Positions 37,601 to 40,827 of a stretch of DNA of 40,827 nucleotides are shown here, in pieces. Under the pieces are notes generated by a model. That model did not search any database and was not told the origin of the DNA. It worked only from the letters and a program-made list of their open reading frames with translations. Source of the DNA: Amycolatopsis rifamycinica (GTDB taxonomy: Bacteria; Actinomycetota; Actinomycetes; Mycobacteriales; Pseudonocardiaceae); the NCBI RefSeq assembly GCF_000695625.1, contig NZ_JMQI01000044.1, positions 1 to 40,827 of the forward strand. Direction: 5' to 3'. The stretch's first letter is position 1, and every line of letters starts with the position of its first letter. A program made the translations under genes and the position numbers.

Positions 37601-40600
37601 GGCGACGTCGAAGCTCCCGAGCTCGACGCCTTGCTCCGCCAAGGGTTTCTCGATGTCGAGGAGGCGGGGGTCGAGGTAGGGCGCGGACTCGCCGTATGCG
37701 CGGCGGGCGTGCAGCAGGAAGGCTTTGGAAAGGTCGGTGTAGCAATAGGTTTCGATGTGCTCGCGCCACGGGGCCAGCCGGCGGAACAGCACCGCGCTGG
37801 TGCCGCCGGTACCCGCGCCGATCTCCAGGATCCGCAGCCGGGCCGCCGGGTCCTCGGCCACCCGGGCGCGCACGTGCTCGACGAGCGTGTCGGCGAGCAC
37901 GTCGTTGAAGTAGTCGGCGACCGGGTTGTCGCGGTAGACGGCTTCGACGAGTTCCAAGGACGACTTCGGGAACATGACGTCGGTCGCCGGACGGCGGCCG
38001 GTGAGCACGTCGGTGAGCGCGCGCAGGGTCGTGTCCACGAGCACCGCCTGCGGGCGCTTGCCGTCGCTGTCCAGCCACGGCGCCCGGTCGAGGTCCCAGC
38101 GGCGCCAGGCGGCGTCGAGGTCGACCGGCCCGGCGTCGGCGGCTTCGTAGCGGCCGTCGCCGGTTTCCCGCAGCAGGCCCTTGCGGGCGAACACGGCCAG
38201 GGTGTGCCCGAGCCACCGCTCGTAGCGGGCCTCGATGCCCCCGGCGGCGAGCCAGTCGGCGACGGTACCGCCGTGGCCCGGCGCGAACAGGCCCAGGTGG
38301 CGCAGCAGGGCCCAGGTGATGCGGACCAGCGCGTCCTCCATGGACCGGCCGTGCCCGTCGGCGGCGGCGCGCACGCGCTCGATCTCGGCGCCGCGGTCGG
38401 GCCGCGCCGCGCGCAGCTGCGCGACGGGCGAGGTTCCGGTGCCGGGCAGGGTCGTGAGAACGCTGTCCTCGTAGCAGCCGGCGATGCTGCGGGCGTCGGC
38501 CGCCTTCAGCAGGGCCAGCCGGTCGTGCGGGGAGGTCAGCAGCCGGTCGAACGCGGCCATGCCCTCGGCCGGTTCGATGGAGCCCAGGCCCAGTCGCGCC
38601 ATCCGCTGCCGGTAGCCGTCCTCGGCCACCACGCCGACGCCGCCCCAGTAGCCCCAGTTCATCACCTTCACCGGGCAGCCGAGCCGCTCGGCGAGCCCGT
38701 CGGCGTAGGCGTCGGCGAACGCGCAGCCCGCCGCGTAGTTGGCCTGCCCGGGCGCGGTGAAGAACGCCTGCATCGACGAGAAGAACGCGACGAACTCCAG
38801 CGGCTGGCCGGCGAAGGCCTCGGCGAGGTTGACCGCCACGTCCGCCTTGGCGGCGTAGGTGGCGCGGAAGCGCTCCTCGTCCATCCGCGCCACGCTCCGG
38901 TCGCCGAGCACGATCGCCGTGTGCAGCACGCCGTGCACCGGCCCGTGGCGCCGCACGATCTCCGCGCAGGCCCGGCGCAGGTCGGCCGGGTCGGTCGCGT
39001 CGGCGCGCACGTAGTCCGGTTTCGGCCCGTGGACGGCGATCCACTCCTGGTTCGCCGCGATCGCGGCGTCGAGCGGACGGCGGCCGATCCAGACCACCTG
39101 GGTGCCGTGGCGGCGCACCAGGTGCTCGGTCCACACGGTGCCGATGCCGCCGGCCCCGCCGATGGCGACGACGACGCCGCCGGGGGCCTCGGGCTCGGCG
39201 GGCGGCCGGGCGTCGGCCACCTCCAGCAGCCGCTGCCGGAACCACTCGCCGCGGCGGCGGGCGGCGACCGCGCCGCGCAGCGCGGCCGGCGGGTTCAGCA
39301 CCGCGGCCCACGGCACCGGCTCGCCCGCGGCGACGTCGACCACCCGCACCTGCCAGTGCGGGTACTCCTTGGCGACCGAGCCGAGCAGGCCGTGCACGCC
39401 CGCGTGCGTCGCGTCGGCGAACGCGTCGCCCGGCACGCGGCACGCCTGCCGGGTGACCGCGGTGAACCCGATCTCGCGTTCGTCCGCCCCGGCGGCCAGC
39501 AGGGCCTTGATCCACCGGAAGACGGTGTACGCGCCGTCGGCTCCCTCGCGTTCCGGGGCGAGCCAGACGACGTGGTCGGCGTCGGCGGGCAGGTCCTCGA
39601 CGTCCTCGGCGCCGACGACGGTCGCCCCGGGGCAGCGGGCGAGGAAGGCGTCCCGGTCGGCCGCACCGCCGCCGGCGAGGACCAGCCGGGTGCCGATCGC
39701 GGGGGCACACTCGACGTCGTCGGGCAGCGCGTCCCAGACCGGGGCGAGCAGGGCGGTGCGGACGCCCGCCTCCGCCGCCACGCGCCGGAAGGCCAGCCCG
39801 CGCAGGCGCACCGCGACGCGGCCTTCGTCGTCGCACACGTCGATATCCACTGTGTCCAGTGGAGTTCCGCTGTCCACTGTGGTCGCTTCGCCGGTGGCGC
39901 GCCGCACGTGCGCCCACATCGCCGCGGTGGTGGGCGCGAGGATGTCGACCGCGTCGACGGCGAACGGCAGGGCGGGCCGGCCCGCGTGCTCGGCGAGCGC
40001 GCCGGTCTCGTCGCCGAACAACCCGACGACCGCCTGCACCGCGCTGTCCAGCAGCGCCGGGTGCACGGCCAGGCCGTCGGCCGCGGCTCCGGCGGGCAGG
40101 ACGAGTTTCGCCAGCACTTCACCGTCGCCGACGGCCAGCCCGTCGAGCGCGCGCAGGCGGCTGCCGTGGCCGATGCCGACCGCGTCGAGGGCCTCCCGGC
40201 ACTGCCCGGCGGTCAGCGACCGGACACGACAGCGCTCGCGCACCCGGCCCAGCGGCACGGTCGCGGCGGGACCGGGTTCGGCGTACCGGCCGTGCGCGTG
40301 GGCTTCGGTGCCGTCGCGCAGCACGCGGAAGACGTCCCCGTCGCGCTCCACCGACAGCTCGGCCCCTTCGGCGCCGACCGGGAACGGCGCGGCCCACACG
40401 AGGTCGCGCAGCCCGACCGGGGTGAACGCGCCGGGCGTCACCGCACGCCGGGCGAACTCCAGCGAGAGCACCGCCGGCAGCACGGCCCGGCCGTTGACGT
40501 GGTGGTCGGCGAGGAAGAACTCCTCGCCGGTGAGCCGGACGCGGTGCCCGTTGGCCGTCTCCCCCGGCCAATAGCGCTGCCGCTCGTAGGGGTAGGTCGG

Positions 40601-40827
40601 CAGCGGCACGATCCGCCGGGCCGCGGCGGGGAAGGCTTCGGCGTACCGCACGGCGTCGCCGCGCACGAACGCCGCCGCCAGTTCCCGGGCGGTGGCGGGC
40701 GGCGCGGTCACCGCCGGTGGCGGGTCGGCGGGCGCCTCGCCGGTCAGCACATCCGCGTCCGCGCCGGAGAGCCAGGACCGCAGGCTCCGCGCGAGCGCGG
40801 CCGGGTCCCCGGCCACGGCGGCGAGCC
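22655..40827 (-). CDS. Giant trans-AT polyketide synthase subunit (5' end off window)
   Basis: An AT-less modular PKS with more than 6,050 residues in view; the frame is open at the right edge, so the true start is outside. Readable order: DH-KR-cMT-ACP, KS-KR-cMT-ACP, KS-KS-DH-KR-ACP-ACP, KS-DH, then a C-terminal docking helix pair ending ISLDEFERSLA. All five KS domains seen on the two subunits (four here) keep Cys-His-His. Its stop overlaps the AT/ER start by 4 bp. Linkers are Ala/Pro/Glu-rich with short tandem repeats. Residue numbers in module entries count from the codon 40814-40816. The subunit builds the middle of the chain and hands it to the ACP that opens the terminal PKS. Confidence 0.97.
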   Translation of the reverse strand, partial: LAAVAGDPAALARSLRSWLSGADADVLTGEAPADPPPAVTAPPATARELAAAFVRGDAVRYAEAFPAAARRIVPLPTYPYERQRYWPGETANGHRVRLTGEEFFLADHHVNGRAVLPAVLSLEFARRAVTPGAFTPVGLRDLVWAAPFPVGAEGAELSVERDGDVFRVLRDGTEAHAHGRYAEPGPAATVPLGRVRERCRVRSLTAGQCREALDAVGIGHGSRLRALDGLAVGDGEVLAKLVLPAGAAADGLAVHPALLDSAVQAVVGLFGDETGALAEHAGRPALPFAVDAVDILAPTTAAMWAHVRRATGEATTVDSGTPLDTVDIDVCDDEGRVAVRLRGLAFRRVAAEAGVRTALLAPVWDALPDDVECAPAIGTRLVLAGGGAADRDAFLARCPGATVVGAEDVEDLPADADHVVWLAPEREGADGAYTVFRWIKALLAAGADEREIGFTAVTRQACRVPGDAFADATHAGVHGLLGSVAKEYPHWQVRVVDVAAGEPVPWAAVLNPPAALRGAVAARRRGEWFRQRLLEVADARPPAEPEAPGGVVVAIGGAGGIGTVWTEHLVRRHGTQVVWIGRRPLDAAIAANQEWIAVHGPKPDYVRADATDPADLRRACAEIVRRHGPVHGVLHTAIVLGDRSVARMDEERFRATYAAKADVAVNLAEAFAGQPLEFVAFFSSMQAFFTAPGQANYAAGCAFADAYADGLAERLGCPVKVMNWGYWGGVGVVAEDGYRQRMARLGLGSIEPAEGMAAFDRLLTSPHDRLALLKAADARSIAGCYEDSVLTTLPGTGTSPVAQLRAARPDRGAEIERVRAAADGHGRSMEDALVRITWALLRHLGLFAPGHGGTVADWLAAGGIEARYERWLGHTLAVFARKGLLRETGDGRYEAADAGPVDLDAAWRRWDLDRAPWLDSDGKRPQAVLVDTTLRALTDVLTGRRPATDVMFPKSSLELVEAVYRDNPVADYFNDVLADTLVEHVRARVAEDPAARLRILEIGAGTGGTSAVLFRRLAPWREHIETYCYTDLSKAFLLHARRAYGESAPYLDPRLLDIEKPLAEQGVELGSFDVAVATNVLHATRNIRATLTNTKAALRANGVLLLNELSDNVFFSHLTFGLLDGWWRYDDPAPRIPGSPGLTPGNWLRVLEETGFRTAFVAAEGADDLGQQVFVAESDGVVRQPVPAGGPAFAPVAAEEPAAPAPAPVPAPAPVGAGTDRETELLERARDHFRGLVAEVLQLPVSSVRADVTFDRYGIDSILVVQLTEAVRKVFGNVGSTLFFEVRTVDGLARHFARTQPDALAALVGLTEPEPAPEPAPARAAVVAEPVPEPVPARSGEDMPIAVIGMSGRYPGARNLGEFWANLLAGVDCVTEIPAGRWDHERYYDPRRGVPGKTYAKWGGFLDGVDEFDPLFFGISPAAAATMDPQERLFLQSAYETLQDAGHTRDSLRAAARARVGADAGDIGVFAGAMYTEYQLYGAEQAVRGEPVVVPGSLASIANRVSYFFDADGPSVAVDTMCASALTAVHLACAALRRGECGAAIAGGVNLSLHPSKYLMIGQTQFASGDGRCRSFGAGGDGYVPGEGVGTVLLRPLADAEADGDRILGVIRGSAVNHGGHTHGFTVPNPRAQAAVIRRVLRTAGVDPRRVGYVEAHGTGTPLGDPIEVAGLTAAFAEFTADRGFCAIGSVKSAIGHLEAAAGIAGLGKVLLQMRHGTFAPSLHAESVNPEIDFGETPFVLQREAAPWPRTGGEPRVGVVSAFGAGGANAHLLVEEYIVPEVPPRPATPQVVVLSALDETRLRESAQRLRDELRDGSWSDTDLADIAYTLQTGREPMPARFAMVAADLASLDAALDAYVGGAPLPPDTFTGSGEPTGPLAALAEDPEFQETLTRWAARGKLASLAEAWAGGVTVEWSRLHADGPRPRRVGLPTYPFARDRYWYTDVLSKPDQPVLSRDPEPAPAPKVAGSFVEPEVSSGLVRAALPVPEVVGGSAAESAVGSGSGRAARPVPEVVGGSFVDPGVESGSVSAALPAREVVGGSIAEPAADSGPMPATLPAGELTVYPVWEAERPGTAAPAGRLLAVGLAAAEVAALRDWGADVRTEAAPAGQPLESAAVLAFPAPAGGSVATRIAGHRAAVGRMHRVLTELQARHGDRDFELTLLTRGAFDPAGGAGDPAQASLHGLLGGLAKEQPRWRVRAVDLPGDEPLRPAEVFGLPADRRAHPVVRAGGQWLRRRLLPVDLAAPAAPVFRRGGVYLLVGGAGDLGVVLTEHLARTCAARVVWVGRRAEDDEIRARRTGIDGPAPDYLRADAADPAALRAVRDEVLRRYGRIDGVVHLAMTFSHTPLAELAEPDLAATLASKVDPCVHFADVFAGLELDFVLLVSSLVTFIRNPGQAHYAAACAYVDAAAAGLRAALGCPVKTVNWGYWGNVTEDLLEDLAATGLAPIEPGPAMAALEALLAGPLDQIGYLRLGRPLPVEGVLTGQTAVVHPGAPSVPTAPAGAPLPAALAAYQAGPVPAEIDAALARWVAAELRAAGFAAAADLPAAGRLARWLPPTLRVLTEQGLLDDAGRWTAAVPDAEACRAGWPRAAERWTAANPDLRTPLALLGRTVPALPAVLRGEVPATGVLFPDGSFDLVEGVYRDNRVADHFNTVLADNVAGFLRARLAAEPGARLRVLEAGAGTGGTTRVVLDRLARAGLPIAEYCFTDVSRAFLHRAEDTFGAGHDFLTYRVFDVAEPPQGQGLEPGAFDVVIAANVLHTTADVRATLRGVKALLRGDGLLALNEISGFYLVNHLTFGLLDGWWAHTDPELRVPDGPALSPAGWRTVLEQEGFTAVSHPAADAEPLGQQVLLAHSDGVARRPRALPSPVPSPSPVPEAPIPVAAEPAPGAEPAPVAAVAAVVLRALADAVRMPADAIDPARAFADYGLDSIVGAGFVRQLNTALGLDLLTTVIFDHHSVEQLAAHIADEHRPALPGAAPAASDEPAPALADPAPAAPVAGEPIAVIGISGRFAQSPDLDALWAHLADGDDLVGPIERWDTSGPEWTDVACRSGSFLDGIDEFDARFFRMSGREAAHTDPQQRLFLEQAWTALENAGYVGAALEGTRAGVYAGCTGGDYTAWFDGRPPAQAAWGNAPSIVPARVAYHLNLRGPAIAVDTACSSSLVAVHLACQALWSGEVDLAIAGGVAVLTTPRTHLTAGRAGMLSPTGRCHTFDAAADGFVPGEGVGVVVLRRLADALADGDHVHAVIRGSGVNQDGATNGITAPSAASQERLIRQVHERFGVDPADIGYVEAHGTGTKLGDPIETEALVRAFGPAEGSRGCALGSVKTNIGHTMSAAGVAGLLKIVLALRHRMLPPSLHHEEANPAIRLDGSPFHVNTRLRPWEPNARGKLVAATSSFGFSGTNAHVVVEEPPAPAPREDDGRELLFVLSAPRPEPLRQLVAALAGHLAATPDAVLRDVSHTLATGRVHFGQRVAFAAADRETLLGRLESWLADGTEHPAADAGLERIRAAWCDGGNLDTAALFAGRDVRRTPLPTYPFQRRSAWPGGATPASPLPGASPATTEPIAVVGMAARFAGSPDAESLWAHLAAGDDLVGEVTRWDLTGRLGPKTGRQYGSFLEDPARFDALFFGVSGTEAVHTDPQQRVFLEECWHALEDAGYAGERLTDRACGVYVGAYPGDYHQLIGDERPPQTMWGNMASVIASRISYLLDLSGPAVAVDSACSSSLVAIHLACDSLRLGTVSMALAGGVFVQATPRLYEYSATAKMLSPTGRCRTFDAAADGMVPGEGAGVLVLKRLSDARRDGDHVYGVIRGSGVNQDGTTHGITAPSAQAQVDLVRQVHRAAGVRPGGVQLLEAHGTGTPLGDPIEFGALAEAFDGAPDGGCALGSIKTNLGHTQFTAGVAGALKALLALHHRQIPPSLHFTRPNPAIPLAGSPFHVPGELRDWPRPESGPRRAGVSSFGASGTNAHAVFEEAPALEGPAHPARDRWLVVLSAQDERALRTHVERMLAHVETHRDLDLGDVAYTLATGRRHETRRWACVARDVAEWAEAMRAWLRDGHAGPVVTGTVPGEHPEPVDPRGLTPPEAAQRYVRGELTTLGGLFGGGFRVVPLPGYPFGGERYWITAPPDVPAAAEPASASASLTVHKRLGDRTYAVELTGREFFLDHHRVSGVPVLPGVVYLELARAAAEAEGFPRAGVVLRNVVWTRPARITAPTTAEITLDPQDGGAFGYRIATTGTGEPVTHGQGRIEPSAPAAPPRLDIAALRAECTRRTLDRDACYAVYDGTEMGLGPDMRGIERLDLGDGLIVARLRRPGAAAGATVHPAMLDSALQATLGLALAEGADEVTAALPFALTEVRVHAPTPATGWAVIRPSANDRPGTVRRLDIDLCTDDGEVCVRLLGFTFRALPGGGTPAGSGGVDAAGEVRSALPGRRELVEAGAVGTEVNPAEASGVPLPAGLGGAHAAEVGEPGGPRRGGGQEAGSLVLARPGWHPAGPAAATPSPVRHEVLLAGTGGPDAAEIGAHLGVPCTALSGGGDLAAAFTGQAGQLLGRLQDAVTASRDGRVLLQVVLPDDAGNQPYAGLAGLLRTARREHPKVLTQLVVVAPAADAGEVAARLRREAAAAAADDVVVRETGGRREVARWSALPETASVRPWRAGGVYLITGGAGGLGRVFAREIATSVTAPVLVLCGRSPEEPAPLLDELRAAGARASYRQLDVADRAAVERCVVDVVAGHGGLDGVLHCAGVLRDGYLARKTAADLRAVFAAKVAGLVNLDEATAGTRLEFFIAFSSLSVSGNPGQADYAAANAFLDEFAARRAAQVAAGERHGHTLSVGWPLWADGGMRVGAATEQSMRDTVGIVPMPSAAGVAALHHAYGSGAPHVLVMYGDRERIERTLLAPAPVTEKEVSAVPEPGGLVELLAERVSRLLDVPAEEIEGAVDLAEYGFDSISLVDFVGLLNDEFGLNLVPTLLIEYPTLDGLAAYLAEHHGAVFAPEPAPEPAPAPEPVAAPRTAVLAELTELTAAVLRLPADRIEGGRELSRYGVDSLSLTELVAEVNARFGLTLDPTLLFEYPTLDGLADYLLAHHPDRLGGRAAPPEPEAAAVEAAASEAAAVEAAVPEAAPEGPEPIAVIGMSGRFPMAGDIAEFWRNLAEGRDCISEIPADRWDWRECYGDPVTEPNTSNVKWGGFIDGVGDFDPLFFDISPREAELMDPQQRLMLLYAWKALEDAGYAAESVAGSDMAIVVGTASTGYPTMVAKYSPVVEPYDATGAAPCLGPNRMSYFLDVHGPSEPVDTACSSALIATHRAVCALQDGTSDMAIVGGVNTVLSKDLHISMSKAGMLAEDGRSKTFSADADGYARGEGVGMLVLKKLSAAERDGDHIYGLIRGTAENHGGRANSLTAPNPKAQSAVIRAAYRKAGIDPRTVGYVEAHGTGTKLGDPVEINGLKEAFRDLYADAGAAVAAPHCGIGSVKTNIGHLEVAAGVAGLIKVLLQMKHRTLVQSLHCDTVNPYVKLDGTPFFLVREKQPWPAPVDAAGAELPRRAGVSSFAFGGANAHVVLEEYVPKPVPAAPPAGPLPVVVSASHPEVLRTLVEDWVAALREGRYDDSDLASIAFTSQLGRTAMTERLGCVAGSVAELAAGLESWLRGEPSSTVVTGRVARDGVPAAPAGPDPAAALRAWVRGADVDWSRWHTGPRRRIPLPTYPFRLKRYWLDTSVPVAGTGAAKLHPLVHANTSDLSGPRYTTRFTGREFFLADHRVRGVPVLPGAAHLEMALAAARLAGGDRVWSFAGVAWDRPLPVESATDVHIGLSADGDGALAYRVCTTGPDGGDVVHGHGVLTAGTDPGPLPRHDIPALVERCHGRVLDAGECYARFGGLDLGYGPALRTIERLHSGAELAVARLRRPAEAAADPAFVLHPSLLDAAFQSALGLFAADGDEAVPAALPHSVDEIRVLRPLPATGWAVVRFAADGAAPGEYALDIDVCDDEGEICLRLRGFRVRALDGPRPAEAADPAEAADPDEEFLARLIEAAGEGAISLDEFERSLA
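22658..25417 (-). other. Module 5 (split): KS-DH and C-terminal docking helices
   Basis: KS 24110-25417 has the Cys codon 24905-24907 in VDTACSSAL, with EAHGTGT and KTNIGHLE intact. DH about 22785-23620 has HRVRGVPVLPG and LLDAAFQ intact. There is no KR and no ACP. The protein ends about 22658-22740 with EEFLARLIEAAGEGAISLDE and a short helix, a helix pair similar in style to the N-terminus of the terminal PKS. Together these could form a four-helix docking bundle. Without a KR the DH has no obvious beta-hydroxyl substrate if the KS extends the chain. Confidence 0.85.
24651..24763 (-). repeat. 113-bp block identical to part of KS6 (copy in KS5)
   Basis: Identical to 17760-17872. See that copy: the identity includes silent positions, while sequence on either side diverges. 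Confidence 0.85.
25431..25505 (-). repeat. Five-copy 15-bp tandem repeat in ACP-KS linker
   Basis: Units of the form GCGGCTTCC plus six variable bases repeat five times with period 15. On the coding strand they give an Ala/Glu-rich five-residue repeat (EAAAV, EAAAS and similar). It tethers the second ACP of module 4 to KS5. Confidence 0.8.
25530..30118 (-). other. Module 4: KS-DH-KR-ACP-ACP
   Basis: KS4 28880-30118 has its Cys codon at 29639-29641 in VDSACSSSL, plus EAHGTGT and KTNLGHTQ. DH about 27590-28390 has HHRVSGVPVLPG and MLDSALQ. KR about 26110-27360 has GGAGGLG, catalytic Tyr (26387-26389) in DYAAANAF and VLRD at the LDD site (B-type). Its YAAAN differs from the YAAGC/YAAAC of the other three KRs. 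Two ACPs 98 residues apart carry Ser codons 25952-25954 (YGFDS) and 25658-25660 (YGVDS). The expected product is an unmethylated enoyl unit. Confidence 0.9.
30150..31813 (-). other. KS3: ketosynthase with no partner ACP, directly before KS4
   Basis: KS about 30570-31813 has its Cys codon at 31334-31336 in VDTACSSSL, with EAHGTGTKLGDP and KTNIGHTMS present. The usual post-KS linker follows and ends in LPTYPFQRRSAWP, after which KS4 begins within about 25 residues. The two active-site Cys codons are only 565 residues apart. I find no GxDS carrier motif, KR or DH between them. KS3 and KS4 share the HTDPQQR and GHT variants and look like duplicates. Confidence 0.9.
31900..36799 (-). other. Module 2: KS-KR-cMT-ACP
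   Basis: KS2 35490-36799 has its Cys codon at 36260-36262 in the variant VDTMCASAL, with EAHGTGT and KSAIGHLE. KR about 33350-34630 has GGAGDLG and Tyr codon 33623-33625 in HYAAAC; the LDD position reads FSH with no Asp, suggesting an A-type (L-configured) product. cMT about 32240-33320 has EAGAGTGG. ACP Ser codon is 32024-32026 in YGLDS. With no DH, the expected unit is alpha-methyl-beta-hydroxy. Confidence 0.9.
34634..34921 (-). repeat. Four-copy 72-bp (24-residue) repeat in KS2-KR2 linker
   Basis: Four head-to-tail units start at 34921, 34849, 34777 and 34705 on the minus strand. Each begins Gly-Ser; the first three end in a Pro-x-x-Glu-Val-Val-Gly type segment. The DNA motif GGACCCGCCAACCACCTCC recurs in register at the unit junctions. 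Hydrophobic and acidic positions are conserved while others vary. This linker has no counterpart in the other modules. Confidence 0.88.
36930..40827 (-). other. Module 1 (partial): DH-KR-cMT-ACP, KS off the right edge
   Basis: The edge falls in a post-KS linker that ends PLPTYPYERQRYWP, so a KS is expected just outside. DH about 39785-40545 has HHVNGRAVLP and LLDSAVQ. KR about 38440-39770 has GGAGGIG, Tyr codon 38735-38737 in NYAAGC and VLGD (B-type). cMT about 37290-38400 has EIGAGTGG. ACP Ser codon is 37043-37045 in YGIDS. It matches module 6 closely in order and wording, so the two are probably duplicates. The expected unit is alpha-methyl-enoyl. Confidence 0.9.

Noticed and set aside
1..40827. 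tRNA, rRNA, CRISPR arrays, insertion sequences or attachment sites
   Set aside because: I saw no cloverleaf, regular spacer array, transposase or terminal inverted repeats; the short tandem repeats found are all in PKS linkers.

Overview
The window is very GC-rich DNA with G or C at most third codon positions, as in actinomycetes. The mix of a trans-AT polyketide synthase (PKS), paired cytochrome P450s and actinobacterial stress and copper genes fits a Pseudonocardiaceae- or Streptomyces-type organism. The genus cannot be read from the sequence.

Left flank (1-8.3 kb) is not biosynthetic. It holds a general-stress short-chain dehydrogenase (cut by the left edge), an MscS-type channel and a small Cys-containing hypothetical protein. 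Each is preceded by a GGGTAT -10 element, so they may share a SigB/SigH-like stress sigma factor. Next come a degenerate RNase H-like protein and a copper-efflux operon (CopZ, a secreted His-rich protein, CopA). A CsoR-type operator palindrome precedes that operon. A small secreted SH3-like protein follows and ends at a strong hairpin.

From 8.36 kb to the right edge, every gene lies on the minus strand and reads right to left. They form one trans-AT PKS gene cluster. In transcription order: a giant AT-less PKS (about 6,050 residues in the window, N-terminus off the right edge); a fused acyltransferase/PfaD-type enoyl reductase that overlaps its stop by 4 bp; a P450; a second AT-less PKS ending in a thioesterase; a second, paralogous P450; a RebM-like O-methyltransferase; a perfect hairpin; and a DHA2-family (14-TM) exporter.

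Readable assembly line: [KS off edge]-DH-KR-cMT-ACP | KS-KR-cMT-ACP | KS-KS-DH-KR-ACP-ACP | KS-DH // ACP | KS-DH-KR-cMT-ACP-TE. No module has its own AT, so the free AT/ER protein should load malonyl units. C-methyltransferase domains add the branches, and TE releases the chain. The P450s and O-methyltransferase would tailor it, and the MFS pump would export it. Expected features are alpha-methyl-enoyl units at both ends of the readable part, one alpha-methyl-beta-hydroxy unit, and oxidised/O-methylated positions. I do not recognise the product.

The most unusual points are two back-to-back KS domains with no carrier protein between them, a module split across two non-adjacent genes (KS-DH on one protein, its ACP on the other), a DH-without-KR module, tandem ACPs, and a four-copy 24-residue linker repeat. 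An exact 113-bp block shared by two KS domains is also notable.
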